Shown: positions 6,755 to 14,253, counted from the stretch's first letter. The stretch: 14,444 nucleotides of DNA from CAZFCK01 sp964517355 (GCA_964517355.1 CAZFCK010000121.1:1-14444); one strand, 5' to 3'. Numbers and translations are program-made. Notes: generated by a model from the sequence alone, not told the origin.

Positions 6755-6783
6755 TGGACAACAAAAAATATTTTTCTTAAGAT
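6755..6783 (+). promoter_or_regulatory. Likely promoter of the zinc-ribbon gene
   Basis: TGGACA (6755-6760), 17 bases and TAAGAT (6778-6783) match consensus at 9 of 12 positions. Transcription would start about 30 bases before ATG 6823. An A/T palindrome, TATTATATAATA, lies upstream at 6728-6739. Confidence 0.45.
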
Positions 6784-6822
6784 AACTTAATGTAACAAAT
6801 CTTCCATGCAAGGAGTCCACGC

Positions 6823-7617
6823 ATGGCCATCAACGAGCGCGAATATCACGACCAGGGCGATACGCTTAAAGAAATATTGATGGACATCGAGTTCCACAAA
6901 CGTGGAACACAAAAGCTCGTCAAGATTCTTTATATACTGATCATTGTCGTTCTCGTTCTGGGCATCGCCATGGAAGCGCTCTCTTTTTTGGATTACATTT
7001 TTCGCGACCTCTTCGGCAAATCATCGCGCAGCAGCCCCCTGGGCCTTATGTCCAGCCCCTATGTTTCGCGCCTTGTAGGCATCGCCACACGCATCATCAT
7101 CGCCCTGCTGATCCTCATGGCCGCGCGCCTGGGCTTCGAGCTGCTGCACGGCCTGAACTACCAGACGGAACTCCTCAAACTCATGGCCCAGCACATGGGA
7201 GCGGCGCCGCACAATTCCAGTAGTAATGCGAACGCCCCTTCTTCCGATCCATTTTCCCCCGGCAGCCCCACACCGCGCGCCGATGCGCACGCATTTCCCT
7301 CCCAGCCTCCCGGATCATCAGGCTCCCCTTCTCGCGGCGATGCGCGTGCAGCTATGGACGCCTTTCTCGAAGAACCCGCCGCACCGCACGCCTCGTACCG
7401 GGACAAGTACGCAGCGCCGCAGAATTCGCGCCGTCCGCCGCTTGAGGACGATGCGCCCGGCCCCTCCGGCAACCCCGCTCCGGCGTCCCCAACTCAAGAC
7501 GGCAATCCCTTGTTCACCTGCGCCCACTGCGGTTATCAGCGCTCCATCCCCAAAGAATATGTGGGCAAGGCCATCAAATGCCCCAAGTGTCATCAGGTGA
7601 ACCGCCCAACAACCTGA
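6823..7617 (+). CDS. Two-helix membrane protein with C-terminal zinc ribbon
   Basis: I do not recognise a named family; function is unknown. The 264-aa product has a charged N-terminus, two membrane helices (about 33-55 and 85-105), a low-complexity linker rich in Pro, Ser and Ala (about 128-228), and a C-terminal zinc ribbon C233-x2-C236 ... C253-x2-C256 with the pattern CGYQRSIPKEYVGKAIKCPKC. The ends are probably cytoplasmic, so the ribbon would hang from the membrane on a flexible tether, able to bind protein or nucleic acid. AAGGAG (6810-6815) sets the start 7 bases downstream. A likely promoter precedes it and a thioesterase gene follows 50 bases later. It is drawn as a membrane-anchored adaptor by inference only. 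Codon and GC use look like the neighbours. Confidence 0.8.
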   Translation: MAINEREYHDQGDTLKEILMDIEFHKRGTQKLVKILYILIIVVLVLGIAMEALSFLDYIFRDLFGKSSRSSPLGLMSSPYVSRLVGIATRIIIALLILMAARLGFELLHGLNYQTELLKLMAQHMGAAPHNSSSNANAPSSDPFSPGSPTPRADAHAFPSQPPGSSGSPSRGDARAAMDAFLEEPAAPHASYRDKYAAPQNSRRPPLEDDAPGPSGNPAPASPTQDGNPLFTCAHCGYQRSIPKEYVGKAIKCPKCHQVNRPTT

Positions 7618-7667
7618 CGCGAAACCGGCACGCTTGCCCTTTGCATAGGCCTGGGCTACATTTCGCC

Positions 7668-8093
7668 ATGCACATTCCCGAATCTTTTCCGTTACCGGAC
7701 ACCTGGTACCGGCATCGTGTCTCCTATGGAGAAACAGATGCCATGGCGCAAGTATATTACGCGGAATATCAACACTTCTTTGAACGGGCGCGGGGACAGT
7801 ACATCCGTGAACTGGGCATGAGCTACGCCGAGGTGGAGCGCCGCGGCGTATTGTTGCCGGTGCGCGAGGCGAGCTGCCGCTACCGGGTGCCCATCAGGTA
7901 CGACGAGTTGATTTGGGTCCATGCCGGGGTGGGTACGTGGCGCCGCGCATCGTTGATCTTCGTCTATGAAATCTGGGACGAGCAACGCGGGGTGCTCCAT
8001 GCTCAAGGCTTTACCGAGCATGCCTGCGTCGGGCCGGAAGGACGGCCCACACGGTTTCCCGACTGGTTCATCCGGTTGTGCCGCCCCTCGTAG
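7668..8093 (+). CDS. YbgC-like 4-hydroxybenzoyl-CoA-family thioesterase
   Basis: Hotdog-fold acyl-CoA thioesterase, 141 aa, typical family length. The catalytic segment VSYGETDAMAQVYYAEYQHF (18-37) matches the YbgC/4HBT pattern (D/E)TDxxGxxYxxxYxxxFE, with D24 as the likely catalytic acid. FERARGQYIRELG follows, and the later beta strands are present (RYRVPIRYDELIWVHAGV). It hydrolyses an acyl-CoA thioester, but the chain cannot be told. The tol-pal genes that accompany ybgC in many bacteria are absent. I chose ATG 7668 because the family begins a few residues before the first strand; the longer frame from 7578 overlaps the upstream gene and its extra residues look unstructured. No ribosome-binding site is visible. 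TTGCCC (7634-7639) and TACATT (7657-7662) would place a transcription start near the ATG, hinting at a leaderless message. Confidence 0.85.
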   Translation: MHIPESFPLPDTWYRHRVSYGETDAMAQVYYAEYQHFFERARGQYIRELGMSYAEVERRGVLLPVREASCRYRVPIRYDELIWVHAGVGTWRRASLIFVYEIWDEQRGVLHAQGFTEHACVGPEGRPTRFPDWFIRLCRPS

Positions 8094-8127
8094 AGTATGT
8101 TCACATTGATATAGTTTCCTTGCGCTA

Positions 8128-8161
8128 GAGCATCTCAACCTTTTCAAAGGTTACCATGCTC
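8128..8161. repeat. Nested hairpin
   Basis: GAGCAT (8128-8133) pairs with ATGCTC (8156-8161) and, inside, AACCTTT (8137-8143) pairs with AAAGGTT (8146-8152). The flanking GCGCTAGAGCATCT resembles GAGCATCTAGCGC at the window end, suggesting a shared repeat family. Confidence 0.5.
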
Positions 8162-8208
8162 CAAACAGACGCTCCCGCCTGTTTCTTTCACGCTGAAAAA
8201 AAAGACCC

Positions 8209-8241
8209 AAGGGAAAACCTCTTATCAGAAGTTCTCCTTCC
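8209..8241. repeat. Degraded copy of the dispersed hairpin repeat
   Basis: The stretch AAGGGAAAACCTCTTATCAG followed by AAGTTCTCCTTCC resembles, in order, the copy at 14314-14344 (GGGGAAACCTTTT ... GCTTCTCCCCC). The pairing is imperfect, so it looks like a decayed copy. Confidence 0.35.
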
Positions 8242-8288
8242 TGCGCCGTCTGTTCCCGATGTACTGTTTTTTCATGTGACCCCATATG

Positions 8289-8317
8289 TTGCCAGTCGGC
8301 GACTCTTTCTTTATTCT
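8289..8317 (+). promoter_or_regulatory. Probable promoter of the XRE-cupin/ligase operon
   Basis: TTGCCA (8289-8294), 17 bases and TATTCT (8312-8317) match consensus at 9 of 12 positions, with a start near 8324 and a leader of about 95 bases. A second pair (TTGCAG 8379-8384 and TTATAG 8403-8408) is too close to the start codon. The XRE protein probably regulates this promoter. Confidence 0.4.
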
Positions 8318-8418
8318 CACCGGCTCAGGGCTGATCCTTGGGAGAGGGATACGCCCCACATCCTCCATGCTGCTCATCTTGCAGCTGATTTTAGACCACG
8401 CATTATAGGGAGAGAGAG

Positions 8419-8988
8419 ATGGCAAAAGACAAAATCGGTATGCGGCTCAAAGCATTGCGCGAAGAACGGGACATCAGCCTGGAAGAGTTGTCGGATCGCA
8501 GCGGTCTGACGCTCGGGCTTCTCGAAGCGCTGGAACAAGGGGAAGCGGCCCCCGCTCTTGGATCGCTGGTGAAAATCACCCGTGTTCTGGGGTGCCGTCT
8601 TGGCACCATGTTCGACGACATCCAGAGCAAAGACCCGCACATCGTCCGCCGCGACGACCGGGAAAAGGAATTCACCCTGCAGCTGGCCGCGGGCGGTTCC
8701 AACATGCAGCATTACTATTCCCTGGGCAAAGGAAAGTCCGACCGCCACATGGAGCCCTTTTACATCGAGCTGCGTCCCGAGCCCAACAGCGCTCCGGACA
8801 TGTCTTCCCACGAGGGCGAGGAATTCATCATGGTGCTTTCCGGATCGGTCAAGCTGACCTACGGCAAGAACACCTATGTTCTCGAGCCCGGCGATACCAT
8901 GTACTACAATTCCATCGTGCCCCATCATGTCGGGGTCAACGGCAACGAAAAGGCCACGATTTACGCTGTGGTCCATGTGCCCTTTTAA
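8419..8988 (+). CDS. XRE-family regulator with C-terminal cupin domain (first)
   Basis: A 189-aa transcription regulator. Residues 7-66 form an XRE helix-turn-helix (MRLKALREERDISLEELSDR, then SGLTLGLLEALEQGEAAPAL). Residues about 110-189 are a cupin beta-barrel. Its first motif is H131-EGEEF-(I)MVLSG, the second EPGDTMYYNSIVPHH (156-170) with PGD and H169/H170. Regulators of this architecture usually bind a small ligand or metal in the cupin and control an adjacent enzyme gene. The start is ATG 8419 after GGGAGAG. The stop overlaps the very strong ribosome-binding site of the next gene, with 11 bases between stop and start, so it is translated with the ligase. The DNA target and ligand are not known. 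It shares fold and several motifs with the regulator at 10668 but is clearly diverged. Confidence 0.9.
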   Translation: MAKDKIGMRLKALREERDISLEELSDRSGLTLGLLEALEQGEAAPALGSLVKITRVLGCRLGTMFDDIQSKDPHIVRRDDREKEFTLQLAAGGSNMQHYYSLGKGKSDRHMEPFYIELRPEPNSAPDMSSHEGEEFIMVLSGSVKLTYGKNTYVLEPGDTMYYNSIVPHHVGVNGNEKATIYAVVHVPF

Positions 8989-8999
8989 AGGAGGTCAGC

Positions 9000-10640
9000 A
9001 TGGCTGCATTGCGTAACCTCACTTTGGGGCAGATATTGGAAAAGACCGCGGCGGAAAATCCCGACACCGAAGCCGTCGTCTACAAGGACCGCGATTTTCG
9101 CCTGACCTACAAACAATTCAACGAACTTGTGAACGACATGGCCAAAGGGCTCATGGCCCTGGGCATACAAAAAGGGGAGAAAGTCGCGGTCTGGGCCACG
9201 AATGTTCCCTACTGGGTCGTGCTGCAATTCGCCACGGCGAAGATCGGCGCGGTGCTGCTCACCGTGAACACGAACTACAAAAAGCACGAGCTGAAATATC
9301 TCTTGCAGCAGTCCGAGGCGGAAAACATCTTCCTCATCGACGGGTTCAGGGATACGGACTATATCCTCACGCTCTATGAACTGGCTCCCGAACTCCGCTC
9401 ACGCGCCCGCGGCGACATGAAAAACGAAACGTTTCCGCATCTGAAGCGCGTTTTTTTTCTTGGCCCGGAAAAGCATCGCGGCATGTATTCCGTGCCGGAG
9501 GTCCTTGCCATGTCGGCCATGGTCTCGGATGAGGAGTTCGCAGCCCGGCAAGCCACGCTGGACCCCCACGACGTGGTGAACATGCAGTACACCTCGGGCA
9601 CCACCGGCTTTCCCAAAGGCGTGATGCTCACCCATTACAATGTGGGCAACAACGGCTACTGGATCGGCGCGAACCAGGGATTCAAGGCGGGAATGCGGTT
9701 GTGTCTGCCGGTGCCGCTTTTCCACTGCTTCGGCTGCGTGCTGGGCGTCATGGCCGCGGTGAACCACGGCGTGACCATGGTCATCGTGGAGACATTTAAG
9801 GCCATCACCGTCATGCAGGCCGTGGAAAAGGAACGCTGCAACGCCGTGTACGGCGTGCCGACGATGTACATCGCCATGCTCGAGCACGAACTTTTCGACA
9901 AATTCGATTTCTCCACCCTGAGCACGGGCATTATGGCCGGCTCGCCCTGCCCCATCCATGTGATGAAAATGGTGATGGAAAAAATGTACATGAAAGACAT
10001 CACCATCTGCTACGGCCTCACGGAAGGATCTCCCGTGATGACGCAAACGCGCATGGAGGACGGCATCGACAAGCGCACCGAAACCGTGGGGCGCTCCATG
10101 CCGGAAATCGAGGTCCGCGTCGTCGATCCGGAAACCAACCTGGAACTCCCCTCCGGACACCAGGGCGAGGTCTGCTGCCGCGGTTACAACGTCATGAAGG
10201 GCTACTACAACAACCCGCAAGCCACCGCCGAAGCCATCGACAAGGACGGCTGGCTGCATTCCGGCGACCTTGGCGTCATGGACAAGGACGGATATCTGGC
10301 CATTACCGGACGCCTCAAGGATATGATCATCCGGGGCGGTGAAAACATCTATCCCCGTGAAATCGAGGAATTCCTTTACACCATGCCCGGCATTTCCGAT
10401 ATTCAGGTGGCCGGCGTGCCCAGCAAGAAATATGGCGAGGAAGTCGGCGCCTTCATTATTCTCAAAGAGGGAGCCGATCTGACGGCTGAAGACGTGCGCG
10501 ATTATTGCCGGGGGCAGATCGCCTGGCACAAGATCCCGAAATACGTCCATTTCCTTACCGAGTATCCCATGACCGCCAGCGGCAAAGTGCAGAAATTCAA
10601 ACTGCGCGATTTGGCGGCCCAGCTTTTTCCGGACGCGTAA
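9000..10640 (+). CDS. AMP-forming acyl-CoA ligase (fatty-acyl-CoA synthetase type)
   Basis: This enzyme activates a carboxylic acid with ATP to acyl-AMP, then transfers it to CoA. The 546-aa protein carries all core ANL-superfamily motifs: YTSGTTGFPKG (197-207, phosphate loop), YGLTEGSP (338-345, adenine/active site), SGDLG (421-425, ribose Asp), GRLKDMIIRGGENIYP (437-452, hinge and A8 motif) and TASGKVQK (525-532) with catalytic K529. The overall pattern resembles medium/long-chain fatty-acyl-CoA ligases of the FadD type, but chain length or aromatic preference cannot be told. I chose ATG 9000 because AAAGGAGGT (8987-8995) is four bases upstream; the frame is open back to 8592 but that part overlaps the regulator gene. 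It lies in one operon with the flanking regulators, 11 bases after the first and 27 before the second. Confidence 0.92.
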   Translation: MAALRNLTLGQILEKTAAENPDTEAVVYKDRDFRLTYKQFNELVNDMAKGLMALGIQKGEKVAVWATNVPYWVVLQFATAKIGAVLLTVNTNYKKHELKYLLQQSEAENIFLIDGFRDTDYILTLYELAPELRSRARGDMKNETFPHLKRVFFLGPEKHRGMYSVPEVLAMSAMVSDEEFAARQATLDPHDVVNMQYTSGTTGFPKGVMLTHYNVGNNGYWIGANQGFKAGMRLCLPVPLFHCFGCVLGVMAAVNHGVTMVIVETFKAITVMQAVEKERCNAVYGVPTMYIAMLEHELFDKFDFSTLSTGIMAGSPCPIHVMKMVMEKMYMKDITICYGLTEGSPVMTQTRMEDGIDKRTETVGRSMPEIEVRVVDPETNLELPSGHQGEVCCRGYNVMKGYYNNPQATAEAIDKDGWLHSGDLGVMDKDGYLAITGRLKDMIIRGGENIYPREIEEFLYTMPGISDIQVAGVPSKKYGEEVGAFIILKEGADLTAEDVRDYCRGQIAWHKIPKYVHFLTEYPMTASGKVQKFKLRDLAAQLFPDA

Positions 10641-10667
10641 GCGGACGCTCTCCAAGGAGAATCGAAT

Positions 10668-11219
10668 ATGCAAAAGGCCTATAAGGACATCGCACCCCGC
10701 TTGCGCGGCCTGCGTGAGGCCCTGGACATGAGCATCGAAGATCTCGCCGAGCAGGCCCAGGTCTCCCCGGATCTGGCCAAAAGCTACGAGTCCGGGACCG
10801 TTGAAATACCCGTCAGCTATCTGGTCACTGTGGCGCACATCTGCGGCGTGGATCTCACGGAGATCCTTTCCGGCGGCGAAGCCCGTCTGCACTCCTATTC
10901 CCTGGTGCGCAAAGGCAAAGGCCTTTCCGTGGAGCGCCGCAAGGATTACGACTACAAGAGCCTGGCCTACAAATTCGTGGGCCGGCGCATGGAACCCTTC
11001 ATGGTGCGCGTACCCAGCAAGGACGAAAGCCAGCTCACCTTCAACGCCCATCCGGGGCAGGAATTCATCTACGTTATTGAAGGACGGCTGGAAATCAGGC
11101 TGGAGAAAAACGTCGAAGTGCTGGAGCCCGGAGATTGTCTCTATTTCAGCTCCCACTCTCCCCATGCCCTGCGGGGTCTGGACGGCAAAGACGCCTTGTT
11201 TCTCGACGTGATCATGTAA
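10668..11219 (+). CDS. XRE-family regulator with C-terminal cupin domain (second)
   Basis: A 183-aa regulator with the same two-domain plan as the one at 8419. The HTH spans about 8-67 (LRGLREALDMSIEDLAEQAQ, then VSPDLAKSYESG). The cupin spans about 105-183, with AHPGQEF (127-133; H128, E132), VIEG, EPGDCLYFSSHSPHA (153-167) and H166. Both regulators share MEPF (108-111 here), which precedes the cupin barrel, and GD/SPH metal-motif remnants, yet they differ over most positions, so they are old paralogues, not a recent copy. AAGGAGA (10654-10660) lies 7 bases before the ATG. It sits 27 bases after the first ligase and 23 before the second. Inference: it senses a ligand related to the second ligase's substrate, though cross-regulation is possible. 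Confidence 0.88.
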   Translation: MQKAYKDIAPRLRGLREALDMSIEDLAEQAQVSPDLAKSYESGTVEIPVSYLVTVAHICGVDLTEILSGGEARLHSYSLVRKGKGLSVERRKDYDYKSLAYKFVGRRMEPFMVRVPSKDESQLTFNAHPGQEFIYVIEGRLEIRLEKNVEVLEPGDCLYFSSHSPHALRGLDGKDALFLDVIM

Positions 11220-11242
11220 GCGCACAGTCAAAGGGGATCTCC

Positions 11243-12889
11243 ATGTTCAAAAAACTCAGACCAACTAGCTACGAGGAATTCCTTAACGTCTTCAGCCTGG
11301 ACCCGCCGAAAAACTTCAACTTCGCCTTCGACGTCATCGACGCCATGGCCGCCGAGAATCCGGACCAGATCGCCCTAGCCCATGTCGGACCCGATCATGT
11401 TCGCCGCGAATACCCCATGAGCTGGCTCAAGGAGGCCTCGTGCCGCCTGGCCAACGCCCTGAAAGCCCAAGGCGTGGGCAAGGGCGACCGCGTCATGCTC
11501 ATCCTTTACCGCCGGGTGGACTTCTGGGTCTCCATGCTGGCCCTGCACCGCATCGGCGCTGTGGCCATTCCTTCGCCCTCCCAGCTCACGTCCAAGGACA
11601 TCGTCTATCGCGTGCAAACGGGCAAGGTAAAAGCCGCCATTGCCGAGGATTCCGTGGCCGACCGCGTGGACGAGGCCAAAAAATCCTGCCCGGAGCTGCG
11701 CGTTGTGATCCAATGCGGCCCCGCTCCGCTCAAACAAGGGTGGCACGCCTACGACGCCCTGATACTGCAGGCCGAACCCGATTTCCCGCGGCCGGAAGAC
11801 GCCGCCTGCGATGAAGACATGCTGCTCATCTTCTTCACTTCCGGCACGACCGGCCCCCCTAAAATGGTCGAGCACACCCATCTCTACCCCTTGGGGCATT
11901 TCACCACCGGCGTCTACTGGCACGACCTTGAACCCGGAGATCTGCACCTCACCGTTGCGGATACCGGATGGGGCAAGGCGGTTTGGGGAAAAATGTACGG
12001 GCAGTGGATGGCCGGCGCCAGCGTGTTCGTCTACGACTTCCGCGGCAAGTTCGACCCCGCCGACCTGCTGGACGTTATGGCCAGAAACAAAATCACCAGC
12101 TTCTGCGCCCCCCCGACGGTTTACCGCTTCCTCATTCGCCAGGACCTCGCAAAATACGACCTCTCCAGCCTCAGGCACTGCACCACCGCCGGGGAGCTGC
12201 TCAACGAAAGCGTGTTCCTCGAATGGCAGAGGGTCACGGGCCTGCCCATCTATGAAGGCTACGGCCAGACCGAAACCACGTTGCAAATCGCCACATACCC
12301 GTTCATGACGCCTAAACCCGGCTCCATCGGCAAGGCCTCCCCCACCTGGGGCATCGAGCTTCTCGACGCCGACGGCAGCCCGTGCGCCACCGGCGACGAG
12401 GGCGAAATCTGCATCAAACTGGATAAACGCCCCCTGGGCTTGTTCACCCAATATCTGGACGAACCCGAGCGCACGGCCAACGTGGTCTACGACGGTTACT
12501 ACCATACCGGCGACAAGGCCTGGATGGACGAAGACGGCTATATCTGGTTTTTGGGGCGCGTGGACGACCTGATCAAAAGCTCGGGCTACCGCATCGGTCC
12601 CTTTGAGGTGGAGAGCGCCCTCGTTTCGCATCCGGCAGTGGTTGAAGCGGCCGTCACCGGCGTGCCGGACGAGGAGCGCGGACAAATAGTCAAAGCCACC
12701 ATCGTACTCAATCCGGGCTATGAAGCCTCGTCCTCGTTGACCAAGGAAATTCAGAACCACGTCAAAAAGGTCACGGCGCCCTATAAATACCCGCGTATCG
12801 TGCAATACGTGGAGGAATTGCCGAAAACCATTTCCGGGAAGATAAAACGCGCTGAAATACGCGCCAAGGATCTGGGCCAGTGCGAATAG
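11243..12889 (+). CDS. AMP-forming acyl-CoA ligase (medium-chain/acetyl-CoA-synthetase-like)
   Basis: A 548-aa ANL-superfamily ligase. Motifs in order: FTSGTTGPPK (198-207), DTGWGKAVWGKMYGQWMAGA (240-259), YEGYGQTETT (337-346), HTGDKAW (421-427), GRVDDLIKSSGYRIGPFEVE (438-457) and TISGKIKR (529-536) with catalytic K533. The TGWGK stretch and SGYRIGPFEVE are characteristic of the medium-chain ACSM/acetyl-CoA synthetase group, unlike the RGGENIYP of the first ligase, so the two enzymes belong to different subfamilies and probably take different acids (short or branched, or aryl). I chose ATG 11243 because AAGGGGAT (11231-11238) is four bases upstream; the frame is open back to 11135 only by overlap with the regulator. 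It is the last gene of the operon and a hairpin follows its stop. Confidence 0.92.
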   Translation: MFKKLRPTSYEEFLNVFSLDPPKNFNFAFDVIDAMAAENPDQIALAHVGPDHVRREYPMSWLKEASCRLANALKAQGVGKGDRVMLILYRRVDFWVSMLALHRIGAVAIPSPSQLTSKDIVYRVQTGKVKAAIAEDSVADRVDEAKKSCPELRVVIQCGPAPLKQGWHAYDALILQAEPDFPRPEDAACDEDMLLIFFTSGTTGPPKMVEHTHLYPLGHFTTGVYWHDLEPGDLHLTVADTGWGKAVWGKMYGQWMAGASVFVYDFRGKFDPADLLDVMARNKITSFCAPPTVYRFLIRQDLAKYDLSSLRHCTTAGELLNESVFLEWQRVTGLPIYEGYGQTETTLQIATYPFMTPKPGSIGKASPTWGIELLDADGSPCATGDEGEICIKLDKRPLGLFTQYLDEPERTANVVYDGYYHTGDKAWMDEDGYIWFLGRVDDLIKSSGYRIGPFEVESALVSHPAVVEAAVTGVPDEERGQIVKATIVLNPGYEASSSLTKEIQNHVKKVTAPYKYPRIVQYVEELPKTISGKIKRAEIRAKDLGQCE

Positions 12890-12898
12890 GCCTTACGC

Positions 12899-12951
12899 CC
12901 GTTGCTCATCGTGACCGCATCTCTTGCGGATGAACAACGGCTTGAGGTTTT
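12899..12951 (+). terminator. Probable terminator of the four-gene operon
   Basis: CCGTTG-TCATC (12899-12910, one bulge) pairs with GATGA-CAACGG (12929-12940), with an inner CCGCA/TGCGG stem (12915-12919 / 12925-12929). The T-run TTTT comes only at 12948-12951, so efficiency is uncertain. Confidence 0.45.
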
Positions 12952-12994
12952 AAATAATACCATTTCCTATTTTCAAATTAATTTATGAAAATTT

Positions 12995-13086
12995 CCGGGG
13001 GGAAACCAGCGCTGCTATCTTCATCCCTAAGGCGCGAAACGATCGCGCCCAAGGGTTGAAGTTTTTGAAAAAGGTTCTCCCCCCGG
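12995..13086. repeat. Three-tier nested hairpin, repeat family copy
   Basis: The outer arm CCGGGGGGAAACC (12995-13007) pairs with GGTTCTCCCCCCGG (13073-13086) with one bulge. The middle arm CTTCATCCCT (13019-13028) pairs with AGGGTTGAAG (13052-13061) with one mismatch. The inner arm GGCGCGA (13031-13037) pairs perfectly with TCGCGCC (13043-13049). The outer right arm resembles the other dispersed copies (AAAAAGGTTCTCCCCC). Confidence 0.55.
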
Positions 13087-13390
13087 ATCCCCTTTCCAAC
13101 ACTTTAAACTTCAGGATATCAAATAGATATTGTATTGTTTTTGAGATTGTCCCAAGCAGGGTCATTCCTTCTGCAATGTAGAAAGGACTGCTTTACGCTG
13201 ACATTATGAACAAGAAACGGTATTATTTCTCGAAAACCATATCGCACCATTTCACAAAATTTTACTTTACCCTCTCCACTGGAAGGGCTATGTGTTCTTG
13301 CGTAACAACAGAAGCAGAACCGACACCTCCCAAAGCCGCCATGCGCCCTTTTTCGTTTTTTTGATCACCCCAACCAAGAGAGCTCACCAC

Positions 13391-13419
13391 CGGACACCGC
13401 CCCTAGTTTTCCTTATAGG
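13391..13419 (+). promoter_or_regulatory. Possible promoter of the amidohydrolase gene
   Basis: CGGACA (13391-13396), 17 bases and TATAGG (13414-13419) match consensus at 8 of 12 positions. Transcription would start about 35 bases before ATG 13462. Confidence 0.35.
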
Positions 13420-13461
13420 CGGAACACATGTTCGCATCGTGACGAGCCCCACACAGCTACT

Positions 13462-14253
13462 ATGTCCAGAATTGATATCCACACCCATGCCTTTCATCCA
13501 AAAATCGCGGACAAGGTTCTCAATCAGCTGGAGCAACACTACTCTATAACGCCCGTCGGCACGGCGCGCATCGACGACCTCCTGGCGCGCGAACGCGCCG
13601 CGGGTATCGACCGCTTTGTGGTGCTCTGCGCCGCCACGGCTCCGGCCCAGGTCGTACCGGCGAACAACTGGACCATTTCGCTCCAGGAGCAACATCCCGA
13701 GGTCATCGCCTTCGGCACCCTGCACCCGGACTACGAGGACTGGGAAGCCGAGTTGGACCGCCTGTACGAGGCCGGCATCAAGGGGCTCAAGTTCCATCCT
13801 GAATTTCAGGGATTTTGGCTCGACGATCCCAGGCTCCTGCCCATTGTCGAAGCCGCCCAAAACCGTTTTGCCTTTATCTTTCACGTGGGGGACAGGCTGC
13901 CACCCAAGCAAAATCCTTCTTGCCCCTACAAGATGGCGGCCATTGCCAAAAACTTTCCCAAAGCGCGCATCCTGGCCGCGCATATGGGGGGGCACCGCCA
14001 CTGGGCCGCGGCGCTCGAGGTGCTTGCCGGGAAAAACATCTGGTTCGACACGTCCAGCACCTTGCCCTACATCCAGGACAAGCTATTGTGCGACATCTGG
14101 CGGTGTCACCCCAGGGAGCGCATCTGTTTCGGCTCAGATTATCCGCTCTTTGATCCGGGCGAGGACATGGACTTGCTGCGCAAACGCTTGCACCTTTCCA
14201 GCACGGATCTCGAAGAGCTGCTGCATAACGGAGAACGCCTGCTCGCTGCCTGA
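13462..14253 (+). CDS. Amidohydrolase-2 family metal-dependent hydrolase
   Basis: A 263-aa single-domain TIM-barrel hydrolase of the amidohydrolase-2 (ACMSD/decarboxylase-like) group, at the short end of the family. Metal ligands are visible: H7-T-H9 on the first strand (RIDIHTHAF), K110 in GLKFHPEFQGF, H141 in IFHVGD, H174 in LAAHMGGH, and D226 in FGSDYPLF. These form the usual metal-site set; the Lys is usual in carboxylated-lysine barrels but is not proven to be so here. The C-terminal NGERLL is common to the group. Substrate unknown; hydrolysis or decarboxylation of a small carboxylate is plausible. ATG 13462 has no clear ribosome-binding site, and no better start is in frame. It stands alone, outside the ligase operon. 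It could alternatively be annotated as a TatD-like or aminocarboxymuconate-type protein. Confidence 0.82.
   Translation: MSRIDIHTHAFHPKIADKVLNQLEQHYSITPVGTARIDDLLARERAAGIDRFVVLCAATAPAQVVPANNWTISLQEQHPEVIAFGTLHPDYEDWEAELDRLYEAGIKGLKFHPEFQGFWLDDPRLLPIVEAAQNRFAFIFHVGDRLPPKQNPSCPYKMAAIAKNFPKARILAAHMGGHRHWAAALEVLAGKNIWFDTSSTLPYIQDKLLCDIWRCHPRERICFGSDYPLFDPGEDMDLLRKRLHLSSTDLEELLHNGERLLAA

Larger units (their letters stand above)
8094..8418. other. Intergenic region before the regulator/ligase operon
   Basis: This 325-base stretch holds a nested hairpin (8128-8161), a degraded repeat copy (about 8209-8241) and a probable promoter (8289-8317). I see no gene. A frame running through to 8509 is out of register with the XRE gene and crosses the hairpins. 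Confidence 0.5.
12890..13461. other. Intergenic region between ligase operon and amidohydrolase
   Basis: A 572-base stretch. It holds the terminator hairpin 12899-12940, the nested structure 12995-13086 and a promoter-like site 13391-13419. The rest is AT-rich with no recognised gene; a 52-codon ATG frame at 13206-13364 has no ribosome-binding site and its product looks random. Confidence 0.5.

Noticed and set aside
8592..8999. Long N-terminal extension of the first ligase
   Set aside because: It overlaps the XRE-cupin gene in another frame; the extra residues are His/Arg/Gln-rich shadow sequence, and AAAGGAGGT sets the start at 9000.
9399..11231. 610-codon minus-strand open frame opposite the first ligase and second regulator
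   Set aside because: His/Gly/Asp-rich composition typical of the antisense of GC-rich coding DNA; the + strand genes there have full motif sets.
12983..13165. 60-codon minus-strand frame across the nested hairpin
   Set aside because: It runs through the repeat structure and has no recognisable ribosome-binding site or family features.
13206..13364. 52-codon + strand frame beginning MNKKRYYFSK
   Set aside because: No ribosome-binding site; composition looks like translated AT-rich intergenic DNA. It could be checked by conservation in relatives.
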